Of a DNA stretch of 64,000 nt, positions 23,320-32,473 are shown piece by piece (position 1 is the first letter of the stretch; each line of letters opens with the position of its first letter). Origin of the DNA: Archangium gephyra (GTDB lineage: Bacteria > Myxococcota > Myxococcia > Myxococcales > Myxococcaceae); the NCBI GenBank assembly GCA_003243425.1, contig QFQP01000024.1, positions 56,266 through 120,265 of the forward strand, read 5' to 3'. The notes under the pieces are model-generated. The model did not search any database, was not told where the DNA came from, and worked only from the letters and a program-made list of their open reading frames with translations. The position numbers and the translations under genes are program-made.

Positions 23320-23345
23320 CCTCCACAACTCAACTCGTGTGGAGG
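23320..23345 (+). other. Hairpin that includes the Shine-Dalgarno sequence
   Basis: CCTCCACA and TGTGGAGG form a perfect 8-bp stem with a 10-nt loop, and the right arm contains the GGAGG of the lipoprotein gene at 23351. If transcription starts upstream of 23320 the ribosome site would be sequestered; if it starts near 23324 (sigma-54 promoter) only part of the stem remains. Confidence 0.45.
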
Positions 23346-23350
23346 AACTC

Positions 23351-25633
23351 ATGAAACGAATTCTTGCTGCCTTCCTGCTGTGTTCCCTGTTTGCGTGCGT
23401 GGACCTCGTGCCGAGCGTCGACGCGGGCCCGACCGGCGGAGGCACAGCGCAGCCGGCGACCGGTGGCGGAACGGCGACAGGTGGAGGCACCGGCACCGGC
23501 GGTGGCACGGGCGTGCGCGATGACGTCACGCCGCCCGAGCTGCTCGACACCACGCCGCTCACGGGCTCGACGAACGTGGCGGCAGGCCAGGCGCTGCGCC
23601 TCATCTTCTCAGAGCCGATGGAGGTCACGTCGGTGCAGCTGAGCGCGACGCCCGCCGTGGTCTTCAACGGCATCACCGCCAACACCAGCGGCACGCTCTT
23701 CACCGTCGAGCACGAGCGCTTCGCCTTCGACACCGGCTACAGCATCACCGTCACCGGCACCGACCTCGCGGGCAACGCGCTGGCGCCGCAGACCATCACC
23801 TTCCGCACCGAAGCCGCGCCCGACACCACGCCGCCGACCATCGTGCGCACGTTGCCGGCGAGCAACTCGACCGGCGTCGCGGTGACGAGCCCGCTCGTGG
23901 TGACCTTCTCGGAGCCGATGGACCGCGACAGCGTGCAGCTCGCCACCACGCCGGTGACCGCCGTGGCCCCGCTGGCGTTCGCGGTGAACGACAGCGAGGT
24001 GACGCTCACGCCGCTGGCCGACCTCACGCCCAACACCAGCTACACGTTGACGGTGCGCGGCAGCGACGTGTCGGGCAACGCGCTCGCGCAGCAGACCATC
24101 ACCTTCACCACCGAGGCGCCGCGCGACACCACCGCGCCTGCGCTCACGTCGTCGACGCCCTCGAGCGCGCAGACCAACGTGGCGACGAATACGCGCCTGA
24201 GCCTCACCTTCTCGGAGCCCGTCGCCGAGGCGAGCCTGGTGGTGACGCTCTCGCCTTCGGCCATCACCCTGGGCGAGCCGACGTTCTCGAGCTCGGGCCG
24301 CACGGCGACGTTCACCACGCCGTCGGCCGATTTCACCGCGTCGCGCTCGTACACGGTGACCGTCGAAGCCGACGACCTCGCGGGCAACGCGCTGCCGCCC
24401 ACCAGCTTCACGTTCACGACCGCTTCGCCGCCCGACACCACGCGGCCGACGGTGGCGGCCACTTCGCCGACGCAGGGCGCGACCGACGTGCCGGCCAACT
24501 CGAACCTGGAGTTCAACTTCAGTGAGCCGATGGACGAGGTGGCGACCGAAGCCGCGTTCACCACCTCACCGGTGCTGGTCTCGCGCACCATCACGTGGAA
24601 CGCGGCGCACACGCTGATGTCGGTGAACCCCGGCGTCGATCTGCCAGCGAGCACCAACGTGACGATGACCATCGGCGTGGGCGCGCGCGACCTCACGGGC
24701 AACCCCCTGGCGTCTGCGCGCACCGTGAGCTTCCGCACGGCCGCGGCGCCCGACACCACCAAGCCCACCATCGTCTCGGTCTCGCCGGCCAACGGCGCGG
24801 TGGGTGTGGCGCCGGGCGCGACCATCACGGTGACGTTCAGCGAGCCGATGCGTCAGTCGGCTGCACAGGCCGCGTTTCAGATTCTCGCGCCGTCGGGGTT
24901 CAGCGGTGGGTTGTTCTCGTGGAACAGCACCAGCACGCAGATGACCTACAACCCGCCCGACGACTTCGTGCAGGGCACGCAGGTGCAGTTCGCCATCACC
25001 ACGGCAGCGGAGGACCTCGCGGGCAACACGCTGGCCGCCAACGCCACGCGCACCTTCCGCATCAAGCGCGTCGAGACGAAGAACTTCTACGCGTTCGGCA
25101 CCACCGACTCGTCGACGCGTGACGCGCGCGCTGGCTACATCACCACCAACGGCAGCTGTAACTCGGCGTCGGTCACGCCCAACAGCGCGGCCATCGCCGG
25201 CGACGAATCGCAGGGGTTCATGACGTTCTCGCTCGCGCCGCTGTCGTCGTTGAGCAACGTGGTCATTCGCACGGCCGTGCTCAACGTGGAGCAGGTCGCC
25301 TGCCATTCGCTCATCGGCACCGGCGCGCCCATCGACAGCCCCATCATGGTCTCGCACGTCGATTACGGCCCGAGCCTCACGCTGGGTGACTGCAATTCGC
25401 CGACGTTGGGGAGCGGCACTTCGACGCTCACCAGCGCTGCGACGGCGGGGCGTCGAATCGAGATCGTCAGCGCCGAGGTGCGCGACGATTTCGCCAACCG
25501 CGTGGCGCGCCAGAGCCGGTCGCAGTGGCGGCTGCACACCACGCGCACTGGCCAGAACAACCTCTGCATCTTCGCCACGCAGAAGAGCGCGACCAATCAC
25601 CCGTTCCTTCGCATTACGTACGAGTTCGACTGA
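23351..25633 (+). CDS. Ig-repeat (Big_5/SbsA-like) surface lipoprotein
   Basis: A 760-residue protein. MKRILAAFLLCSLFAC is a lipoprotein signal (Cys16), followed by a GGGT-rich linker. Then come five Ig-like domains of about 105 residues, each opening with D-T-T-x-P-T/A-V/L-x-x-x-x-P and containing F-S-E-P-M (FSEPMEVTS, FSEPMDRDS, FSEPVAEAS, FSEPMDEVA, FSEPMRQSA) and D-L-A-G-N-x-L, the signature of bacterial Ig Big_5 domains. The last 190 residues are a separate beta-rich domain with Cys pairs, resembling a DNRLRE-type module. It is probably an outer-surface adhesion or stalk protein. GGAGG precedes the ATG, and a sigma-54-type promoter lies upstream. Confidence 0.88.
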   Translation: MKRILAAFLLCSLFACVDLVPSVDAGPTGGGTAQPATGGGTATGGGTGTGGGTGVRDDVTPPELLDTTPLTGSTNVAAGQALRLIFSEPMEVTSVQLSATPAVVFNGITANTSGTLFTVEHERFAFDTGYSITVTGTDLAGNALAPQTITFRTEAAPDTTPPTIVRTLPASNSTGVAVTSPLVVTFSEPMDRDSVQLATTPVTAVAPLAFAVNDSEVTLTPLADLTPNTSYTLTVRGSDVSGNALAQQTITFTTEAPRDTTAPALTSSTPSSAQTNVATNTRLSLTFSEPVAEASLVVTLSPSAITLGEPTFSSSGRTATFTTPSADFTASRSYTVTVEADDLAGNALPPTSFTFTTASPPDTTRPTVAATSPTQGATDVPANSNLEFNFSEPMDEVATEAAFTTSPVLVSRTITWNAAHTLMSVNPGVDLPASTNVTMTIGVGARDLTGNPLASARTVSFRTAAAPDTTKPTIVSVSPANGAVGVAPGATITVTFSEPMRQSAAQAAFQILAPSGFSGGLFSWNSTSTQMTYNPPDDFVQGTQVQFAITTAAEDLAGNTLAANATRTFRIKRVETKNFYAFGTTDSSTRDARAGYITTNGSCNSASVTPNSAAIAGDESQGFMTFSLAPLSSLSNVVIRTAVLNVEQVACHSLIGTGAPIDSPIMVSHVDYGPSLTLGDCNSPTLGSGTSTLTSAATAGRRIEIVSAEVRDDFANRVARQSRSQWRLHTTRTGQNNLCIFATQKSATNHPFLRITYEFD

Positions 25634-25703
25634 ACGGCGCACCACCCTCGCCGAGGTGACGGCGGAACATTCAGGCTTTCCGGCGGGTTCAACGGTCGAC
25701 TGT

Positions 25704-25709
25704 TAAGGT
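25704..25709 (+). promoter_or_regulatory. -10 element for a near-leaderless DUF4175 transcript
   Basis: TAAGGT lies 9 nt before ATG 25719; no Shine-Dalgarno. Confidence 0.45.
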
Positions 25710-25718
25710 CCGACCCCG

Positions 25719-28700
25719 ATGTACGAGCCGTCCACACCACCTCCCGAGCCGCCGAAACCCTCGCCTGAACCGCAACCGCCGGGCGGCAATCGTGCGCTCC
25801 GACTGCTCCACGACGTGCGCGCGGCGCAGGCGCGTTCGCTGCTCACGCAGGGTGGCATCGGGGCCATCGTGGTCTTCCTCATCGCGCTGACCATCGGCGC
25901 GTGGGTGGGCTCGGTGGCTCCGCGCGCCGGTCTCGCGGTCATCATCGTCGGCGCGGTGCTGGCGTTGATCAGCCTCGTGGTCTTCGGCGTGGTGCTGCCC
26001 AGGCTGCGCGTCGGTGACGACGAGCGCACGGCGCGCACGCTGGCGGAGCTGGCGCCGGAGCTGAACCTCGACCTGCTCGCGGCGGTGGAGCTCTCGAAGG
26101 CGCTCGGGCACCGCGAAGACTTCTCACCCGACCTCGCGCGCGCGTTCCTCCGTGACGTCGACCTGCGGGCCTCGAAGGTCACGGTCGCCACGCTCATCGA
26201 CCCCACGCCGGTGAAGCGCGCGGCGATGGCGCTGGTCGTCACCGTGTTCGCGGTCATCGCGCTGTTGACCTGGAAGGGCGCCACGCTGCGCGCCGGTTTC
26301 GCCGCCGCGCTCACGCCCGCCGAAGCCGAAGAACCCACGCGCCGGCAGCCCATCACCGGCGACGTGGAGCTGACCTTCACGTACCCGCCGCACACCGGCC
26401 TCGAGCCGCGCACGATTCCCTCGACCACCGGCGACATCAGCGCGCCCACCGGCACCGAGGTCACGTTCCGCACGCGGGCTGATCGCGACGTCGAGGGTGC
26501 GGCGTTGATCATGGGCGCGCAGCGCGTGCCGCTGACCGTCGAGAAGAAGCGCCAGCTGCAGGGCCGCTTCGTCATCTCCGAGAGCGGCGTGTTCCACGTC
26601 GCGTTCCTCGACGGCAAAGACCTGGTGGCCGAAGGGCCTGATCAATCCATCACCGCCGAGGCGGATCAGGCGCCGCAGGTTCGCCTCACTGCGCCGGTCG
26701 ACGGGCTCGAGCTGATGCCCGAGAACCAGAGCGTCGGGCTCAAGTTCGAAGCGAGCGACGACTACGGGCTCACCGCGCTCGACCTCGTGTACACGGCCGA
26801 CGGGAAAGACGAGCCGCAGCGCGTTTCACTGCGCCCCGACGACGGCCGCACCACGCGCGGCACGTACCAGTGGGACGTCACGCCGCTCTCGCTCAAGGCG
26901 GGGCAGGTGGTCACCTACTGGCTCGAAGCGACCGACAACGACGGCGTGAAGGGCAAGAAGGTCGGCAGCTCGGCGCGGCTGACGTTGCGGCTCTACAGCT
27001 CGGCGGAGCACCGGCAGGAGGCGCTCAAGAAGGCCGAGGCGCTGTGGCAGCGGCTCATCGACCACCTCGCGCTGCGCATGGAGTCACCGGACCGCGCGAG
27101 CCCCACGCCCGTCGACGCGGCGGTCGCGGCCAAGGGCAACGATGAACGCGGCACGCAGCTGGCCGGTGACTTCACGACGCTCGCCGGCGAGCTGCAGGAC
27201 CAGAGAGATCCTCCGAAGGAGCTGCTCGCGGCGTTGCTCAACATCTCTGCCGAGCTGAACCGTGACGTGAACGACGTGACCGCGGTGCGCCGCACGTTCC
27301 TGCGGCTGTCGGGCCGTGAGAAGGCCGCGCCGGGCAAGAGCGCGTTCGTCGACTCGCGCGACGGCTCGTTCACCAAAGACCTCGGCAAGCGGCTCGCGGC
27401 GGCCATCGCGACCGACATCGCGCACTCCGAGAAGAACGTGCTGTACCTCGAGGCGCTGCTCGACCGAGCGCGCATGGACGCGATGCGTGAGCTGGCGCAG
27501 CAGCTGCGGCGTGACCGGCAGGAGCTCTCGCGCCTCGTCGAGGAATACAGCCGCACGAAGGACGACAAGGTGCAGCAGGCGTTGCTGGAGCAGATGAACG
27601 CGCTCAAGCAGCGCATGACCGAGCTGCAGCAGCGCATGGCGGAGCTCAGCAAGGGCATTCGCGACGACTTCATGAATCAGGAAGCCCTGCAGCAGATGCA
27701 GGAAGAGTTCGGCATGGAGGACTCGCTCTCGGAGATCGAGAAGCTGGTGAAGGAGGGCAAGGGCGAAGAGGCGCTCAAGAAGATGCAGGAGCTGGCGATG
27801 ACCATCGACGACTTCCTGGAGAACCTCGAGAAGGCGCAGGACGAGTCGGATCAAGAGCAGGACCCGGAGCTCAACAAGCAGTTCCAGGAGTTCACCCAGA
27901 AGCTCGACGAGACGTTGCAGAAGCAGGAGCAGCTCGCCGACAAGACGCGCGCGCTGCGTGACAAGGCGCGCTCCCAGCAGAAGGACCGCATCGCGAAGCA
28001 GGGCGAGCAGTTGAAGAAGGAGCTCAAGGGCAAGCTCGACGAGCTCGAGAAGAGCTGGAGCGAGCTCGATGGTCAGCGCATGGGCTACCGCTTCGACGAC
28101 ACGCGAAAAGAAGCGCTGCAGGCGCGCGACAACGTCGAACAGGCGCTGGAGGCCAACGACTTCGACCTCGCCTCAGAGGCCGCCGATGCGATGGAAGAAG
28201 CCGCGCGCGAGATGGCGGACAACGCCGAGCAGCAGCGCCGCAACGACGAGCTGTTCCAGAACCCGGCCGACGCGCGCCGTGAATCGAAGCAGTCGGCAGA
28301 CCGGCTCTCGCGTGACGCGAAGAAGTCGCAGGAGGTGGCGCAGAAGCTCCGTGACCTGTTCCCGCAGCCCGGCCAGCAGATGAGCGACGGCGACAAGCAG
28401 CAGATGAACGAGATGGCGCGGCAGCAGCGGCAGTTGCAGCAGTCGGCGCAGGACCTCGCGCAGCGCATGGAGCAGATCGGCGAGCGTGCGCCCATCTTCG
28501 ATGAAGAAGCGCAGCAGCAGATGCAGCAGGCCGGGGAGCGCATGCAGGGCGCCGGTGAGCGGCTGCAGGGCAAAGACGCCAACAAGGGCTTCGGTGAACA
28601 GCAGGGCGCGATGCAGGCGCTGCGCGGTGTTCAGCAGGCGATGCAGCAGCAGGGCGGTAAGGGTGGCAAGGGCGGGTTGCCGATGCCCGCGATGTCGGGC

Positions 28701-28871
28701 GGCAAGCGCGGTGGTCGAGGCAATCAGAACCAGAAGGTCGAGATCCCCGACGAAGACCCCAACGCCGGCCCGCGCGAGTTCCGCAAAGACGTGATGGACG
28801 CCATGAAGCAGGGCGCTCCCGACAAATACAAAGAGCAGTCGCGCAAGTATTACGAGGAGCTCGTCAAGTGA
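25719..28871 (+). CDS. DUF4175 membrane protein with long coiled-coil
   Basis: A 1050-residue protein. A Pro-rich start (about 1-22), two adjacent membrane segments (about 48-66 and 73-93) and a third (about 166-184) precede an Ig-like periplasmic region (about 205-430: VELTFTYPPHTGLEPRTIPSTTGDISAPTGTEVTFR). From about 430 to 960 the sequence is almost continuous helix rich in Gln, Met, Glu and Lys (for example ALKQRMTELQQRMAELSKGIRDDFMNQEALQQM), ending in a Gly-rich then acidic tail. The architecture is that of DUF4175 proteins, which usually accompany MoxR/DUF58/VWA genes; none of those are here. It is coupled (GTGA) to the downstream metallopeptidase. Confidence 0.85.
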   Translation: MYEPSTPPPEPPKPSPEPQPPGGNRALRLLHDVRAAQARSLLTQGGIGAIVVFLIALTIGAWVGSVAPRAGLAVIIVGAVLALISLVVFGVVLPRLRVGDDERTARTLAELAPELNLDLLAAVELSKALGHREDFSPDLARAFLRDVDLRASKVTVATLIDPTPVKRAAMALVVTVFAVIALLTWKGATLRAGFAAALTPAEAEEPTRRQPITGDVELTFTYPPHTGLEPRTIPSTTGDISAPTGTEVTFRTRADRDVEGAALIMGAQRVPLTVEKKRQLQGRFVISESGVFHVAFLDGKDLVAEGPDQSITAEADQAPQVRLTAPVDGLELMPENQSVGLKFEASDDYGLTALDLVYTADGKDEPQRVSLRPDDGRTTRGTYQWDVTPLSLKAGQVVTYWLEATDNDGVKGKKVGSSARLTLRLYSSAEHRQEALKKAEALWQRLIDHLALRMESPDRASPTPVDAAVAAKGNDERGTQLAGDFTTLAGELQDQRDPPKELLAALLNISAELNRDVNDVTAVRRTFLRLSGREKAAPGKSAFVDSRDGSFTKDLGKRLAAAIATDIAHSEKNVLYLEALLDRARMDAMRELAQQLRRDRQELSRLVEEYSRTKDDKVQQALLEQMNALKQRMTELQQRMAELSKGIRDDFMNQEALQQMQEEFGMEDSLSEIEKLVKEGKGEEALKKMQELAMTIDDFLENLEKAQDESDQEQDPELNKQFQEFTQKLDETLQKQEQLADKTRALRDKARSQQKDRIAKQGEQLKKELKGKLDELEKSWSELDGQRMGYRFDDTRKEALQARDNVEQALEANDFDLASEAADAMEEAAREMADNAEQQRRNDELFQNPADARRESKQSADRLSRDAKKSQEVAQKLRDLFPQPGQQMSDGDKQQMNEMARQQRQLQQSAQDLAQRMEQIGERAPIFDEEAQQQMQQAGERMQGAGERLQGKDANKGFGEQQGAMQALRGVQQAMQQQGGKGGKGGLPMPAMSGGKRGGRGNQNQKVEIPDEDPNAGPREFRKDVMDAMKQGAPDKYKEQSRKYYEELVK

Positions 28872-30568
28872 GGCTGATCATCGTCGCGATGTTGATCAGC
28901 GCGCTGCCCGCCATCGCGCAAGACGAGCCGTCGATGCCCGAGCTGAAGGGCGAAGCGAAGGCGCGGCTGCAGAACCTCGACCAGTACCTCGAGGCGTGGG
29001 ACGTGGAGGCGGCGAAGAGCGAGCTCGCCGCGCTCGAGAAGGTGGCGCCTACCGACCTCGAGCCGGTCTCGTATTACCGCGGCCGCATCGCGTTCGAAGA
29101 AGGCCGCTACGACGACGCGGTGACGCTGCTCGAGAAGGCCGGCGTGAGTGACAAGCCCGGCAGCTGGGTGCGGCTGGCGAAGGACACGCGCGACATCGTG
29201 GGCCCCATGCTCACGAAGGAGAGCGAGCACTTCATCGTTCACTACCCGAAGGGCCGCGACGAGGTGCTGGTGCCGTGGACGCTCGAGACCCTCGAGGCCG
29301 CGCGCACCGCGTTGGAGAAGGACCTGGGCTACGCGCCTCCGGGGAAGATTCGCGTGGAGATCGTCGGCTCGGCCGGTGAGCTGTCGAAGGTCTCGACACT
29401 GTCGAAGGAAGCGATTCGCACGACCGGCACCATCGCCATCTGCAAGTTCAACAAGCTGATGGTCACCACGCCGCGCTCGGTGCTGCAGGGCTACGACTGG
29501 CGCGACACGCTGGCGCACGAGTTCGTGCACCTGGTGGTCAGCAAGAAGAGCAACAACACCGTGCCCATCTGGATGCACGAGGGCCTCGCCAAGTACCTCG
29601 AGTCGCGGTGGCGCGGGCCTCCGGGTGGCGCGATGACGCCGTCGTCGCTGGCGTTGCTCGGCAAGCGCGTGCGCAGCAACGAGCTGGTGCCCTTCGAGAA
29701 GATGCACCCCTCGATGGCGCTGCTGCCGACCGCGGAAGACGCGGCCACTGCGTTCTCGGAAGTGTTCTTCGCCATCAAGCTCATCGACACCGAAGGCGGC
29801 CCGAAGTCGCTGGAGCGCATGCTCGAGGCGATGTCGAAGGGCACCAGCGAGAAGCTGGCCGTCGAGCAGGTGATGAAGAAGAAGTGGCCCGAGTTCGAGC
29901 GCGCGTGGATGGCGTACTTGAAGAAGCAGCCGTTCCCGAAGGACCTGATTCCCCCCACGTCGCACGAGCGCAAGCAGCTGACCGACGGCAAGCAGGACCA
30001 GAAGTCGAAGGGCCGCGAGGTGTCGTTCGGTGACTTCAAGGAAGTGAAGGAAGTCGACGCACGGCGCGACGCGCACCTGGGTGAGTTGTTCCGCGAGCGC
30101 AACCACATGGCGTCAGCCGCCGAGGTCTACGGCCGCGCGTACAAGGTGGTCGGCGACAAGTACGAGTCGGTGTCGAACAAGTACGCGCTGACGCTGCTCG
30201 AGTTGAAGAAGTACGACGAGGCCGCGAACGTGCTCGAGAAGAGCCTGGTGATGCACCCGGGTTCGGTGTCGACCAACGTGCACCTCGGCCGCATCTACCT
30301 GCGCGGGAAGAAGTGGAGCGAAGCGAAGGGCGCGTATCTGGAAGCGCTCAACGTGAACCCGTTCGACCCCGAGGTGATGATGGGGTTGCTGGCGTCGGCC
30401 GAGGCCTTGAAAGACGACGCGCTCCGCACGCGGGCGCTCGACGCCGCGAAGCTGCTGCTCGACGAGAAGGACGAGCGGGCGATTCTCGAGGTCGCACGCG
30501 AGTTCTCGCGGAACAAAGACCTCTCGTTCGTCGACTTCGGCGGGCCCGATTTCGACGGCGGCCGCTGA
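28868..30568 (+). CDS. Exported gluzincin-type metallopeptidase with TPR repeats
   Basis: A 566-residue protein from GTG 28868 (overlapping the upstream TGA). MRLIIVAMLISALPAIAQ is a signal peptide. About 25-100 is helical repeat; about 115-320 is a peptidase-MA-like domain with DTLAHEFVHLVVSKK (H-E-x-x-H, about 217-221) and, 22 residues on, PIWMHEGLAKYLESRW supplying the third zinc ligand Glu. About 395-540 are TPR-like helices (HLGELFRERNHMASAAEVYGRAYKVVGD; VHLGRIYLRGKKWSEAKGAYLEALNVNPFDP). Periplasmic proteolysis linked to the DUF4175 partner is inferred from coupling. Confidence 0.88.
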   Translation: MRLIIVAMLISALPAIAQDEPSMPELKGEAKARLQNLDQYLEAWDVEAAKSELAALEKVAPTDLEPVSYYRGRIAFEEGRYDDAVTLLEKAGVSDKPGSWVRLAKDTRDIVGPMLTKESEHFIVHYPKGRDEVLVPWTLETLEAARTALEKDLGYAPPGKIRVEIVGSAGELSKVSTLSKEAIRTTGTIAICKFNKLMVTTPRSVLQGYDWRDTLAHEFVHLVVSKKSNNTVPIWMHEGLAKYLESRWRGPPGGAMTPSSLALLGKRVRSNELVPFEKMHPSMALLPTAEDAATAFSEVFFAIKLIDTEGGPKSLERMLEAMSKGTSEKLAVEQVMKKKWPEFERAWMAYLKKQPFPKDLIPPTSHERKQLTDGKQDQKSKGREVSFGDFKEVKEVDARRDAHLGELFRERNHMASAAEVYGRAYKVVGDKYESVSNKYALTLLELKKYDEAANVLEKSLVMHPGSVSTNVHLGRIYLRGKKWSEAKGAYLEALNVNPFDPEVMMGLLASAEALKDDALRTRALDAAKLLLDEKDERAILEVAREFSRNKDLSFVDFGGPDFDGGR

Positions 30569-30654
30569 AGCCCGCGCAACGCCGCGCATCTGACGACTTC
30601 CCGAGGCCAGACAATGGTTTGCACGACCGTCATCGACCTCGGGTCTGACGGTGC

Positions 30655-30826
30655 ATGAACCCGCCTCCGATTCCGCTCGAGCCTGGTGAAACCGTCGTTC
30701 TCTCCGGCGCGCGTGGCTGGCATTTCTGGTTGTGGACCGGGGTGTTCGTGCCGATGTTGTGCGCGCTGCTCCCGCTCGCGGTGATTCCGTTCTCATCTCT
30801 GGCCGGTACTGGCTCACGCAGCGACG
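30655..30826 (+). pseudogene. N-terminal part of a frameshifted membrane/PH-like protein
   Basis: ATG 30655 opens MNPPPIPLEPGETVVLSGARGWHFW with one membrane segment (VFVPMLCALLPLAVIPFS). Between about 30785 and 30830 the coding signal moves through three frames: the second frame encodes ISGRYWLTQRR and the third VIFKSPLGQPKSLRL. Joined, they read like a bacterial PH-domain entry (Y-W-L-T-x-R-R-V-I). Two single-base losses within 45 nt would explain this. Either the gene is broken or the assembly has errors here. Confidence 0.55.
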
Positions 30827-31420
30827 GTGATCTTCAAGTCACCGCTCGGTCAACCGAAGAGCCTGCGGCTCGCCGACATCACCGGCATCGAACTCACCTC
30901 GCCGCGCGCGACCCTCACCGTCACCACCGGCAGGGAAACCATCACCATCCGTTTCGCGCAGCACTTCGCGCGGCTGGTCGGCGCCATTCAGCTCATGAAC
31001 GAGCTCCCCGTGCCCGAGCAGGGCGGAGCGCCGCAGGTGAAGTTCGTCACCAGCGCCGCGACGGCGAAGTTCCCCGGCGGCTGGCAGCAGGGCTACGCGG
31101 TGAACTTCAACCGCAGCGTGGTGTTCCTGCCCAACGAGCGCGCGCGCAACACCGCCGCCGAAGCCGGGAAGCTCGCAGGTCAGCTCGCCCTCGCGCTGGT
31201 CGGGGTGCACGTGCACCGCAATCAGGTGCAGCTGCCGTTCGACCTCTGGCTCTCGTTGTGGAGTCACCTGTCGACCGACGAGTTCGACGCGCTGCTGCGC
31301 AGCACGGCTGAAGCGCGTGGTGGCCGCGTGATTGCGCTCGAGCAGCTCGAGGTCGTCTCGCCGCAGAAGTTCCCGACCGGCGAGTGGACGGTGAGCTCGA
31401 AGGCGGCGCTCTTCAGCTGA
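30827..31420 (+). CDS. C-terminal part of a bacterial PH-like domain protein (probably frameshifted from 30655)
   Basis: An open frame of 197 codons: MIFKSPLGQPKSLRLADITGIELTSPRATLTVTTGRETITIRFAQHFARLVGAIQLM is the PH-like beta barrel and C-terminal helix. The second half (FNRSVVFLPNERARNTAAEAGKLAGQLALALVGVHVHRNQVQLPFDLWLSLW to the end) is another mixed domain. The apparent start lies inside the YWLTQRR-VIF continuity and has no Shine-Dalgarno, so the real protein most likely began at 30655 with an N-terminal membrane segment. Function unknown; such proteins are usually membrane-associated. Confidence 0.6.
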   Translation: MIFKSPLGQPKSLRLADITGIELTSPRATLTVTTGRETITIRFAQHFARLVGAIQLMNELPVPEQGGAPQVKFVTSAATAKFPGGWQQGYAVNFNRSVVFLPNERARNTAAEAGKLAGQLALALVGVHVHRNQVQLPFDLWLSLWSHLSTDEFDALLRSTAEARGGRVIALEQLEVVSPQKFPTGEWTVSSKAALFS

Positions 31421-31477
31421 CCCTCGGATTTCGCGAGGTGAAATGCGACTTCGGGAAATGCGCCGTGTCTGGGGCGC

Positions 31478-32437
31478 ATGAAACGAATCGCAGCCCTGGT
31501 CGTGTCGTTGTTCGCGGTGAGCGCGTTTGCCGAGAGCAACCGCTTCAACCTTCACATCAACCCCGGCGTGCTCATCAGCAACGCGGGTGTCGGGCCTGAA
31601 ATCGACCTCGGCGTCGACTGGCAGTTCGTGCGCGGCGTCGCGGTCGACGTTCGCGTCGGCACGGCGTTCCCCATCAACGACTTCGGCGTGAACCTCATGT
31701 TCAACCCCGCGGCCGGCATGCGCTTCCGGTTGCTCGACGACGTTCAGGGCTACGCGAATCAACCGGGCGGAAATCTCGCGGGCAACCTGTCCATCGCGCC
31801 GCACGTCGGCGCGCTCATCGGCAGCGTCGGCGCGGGCTTCAGCATCGACGTCGAAGCCGCGTACGTGTTCTCGGTCTCCAGGCCGTTGCAGCTGGGGCCG
31901 TACGTGCGGCCGCTGATGGGGTTCGGCACGTTCGGCGTCATCGGCGGTGTGTCTGTTGGCCTCGCGTTGCACATCGGCCTCGGGCCTGAGCTCGGTCACG
32001 ACCGTGATGCTGACGGTGTCGGTGACGAACGCGACAAGTGCCCCGACACGCCGGCTGGCAGTGAAGTCGACGCGCGGGGTTGCACCATCATTCCGAAGGC
32101 GATGGTGCTCGACGGCATCACGTTCAAGTTGAACAGCGCGGAGATCGAACCTGATTCAGAGCGCACCCTGCAGCGCGCGCTGCTCGGCCTGCGCGACAAC
32201 CCCGAAGCGCAGGTGGAGATCGGCGGACATACCGACGACACCGGCACCGTCGAGCGCAACGAGACGCTGTCCCGCGAGCGCGCGCAGGCGGTGAAGCAGT
32301 GGCTGGTGTCGCACGGCATCGACGCGGGTCGACTCACCGCGAAGGGCTACGGAGCGACGAAGCCGAAGGTGAAGAACACCGACGAGGCGTCGCGCACCAT
32401 CAATCGCCGCATCGAGTTCAACCGGCTCGATCAGTGA
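31478..32437 (+). CDS. OmpA-family outer-membrane protein
   Basis: A 319-residue protein. MKRIAALVVSLFAVSAFAE is a signal peptide. About 20-175 has amphipathic strands of a small beta barrel (FNLHINPGVLISNAGVGPEIDLGVDWQF...). DRDADGVGDERDKCPDTPAGSEVDARGC is a thrombospondin-type-3/calcium-binding linker. About 210-319 is an OmpA C-terminal peptidoglycan-binding domain (ITFKLNSAEIEPDSERTL...VEIGGHTDDTGTVERNETLSRERAQAVKQWLVSHGIDAGRLTAKGYG) with the Asp and Arg that hold diaminopimelate. It tethers the outer membrane to the wall. A hairpin terminator follows. Confidence 0.92.
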   Translation: MKRIAALVVSLFAVSAFAESNRFNLHINPGVLISNAGVGPEIDLGVDWQFVRGVAVDVRVGTAFPINDFGVNLMFNPAAGMRFRLLDDVQGYANQPGGNLAGNLSIAPHVGALIGSVGAGFSIDVEAAYVFSVSRPLQLGPYVRPLMGFGTFGVIGGVSVGLALHIGLGPELGHDRDADGVGDERDKCPDTPAGSEVDARGCTIIPKAMVLDGITFKLNSAEIEPDSERTLQRALLGLRDNPEAQVEIGGHTDDTGTVERNETLSRERAQAVKQWLVSHGIDAGRLTAKGYGATKPKVKNTDEASRTINRRIEFNRLDQ

Positions 32438-32443
32438 TGCGTC

Positions 32444-32473
32444 GGGGTGGTGTGTGCGTGCCCACACCGCCCC
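32444..32473 (+). terminator. Hairpin after the OmpA gene
   Basis: GGGGTGGTGTG pairs with CACACCGCCCC (11 bp with one G-U) around an 8-nt loop, starting 7 nt after the stop. No U-tract follows, so efficiency is uncertain. Confidence 0.5.

Noticed and set aside
28850..30106. 418-codon minus-strand frame opposite the metallopeptidase gene
   Set aside because: Antisense shadow; the plus-strand product has a signal peptide, HExxH motif and TPR helices.
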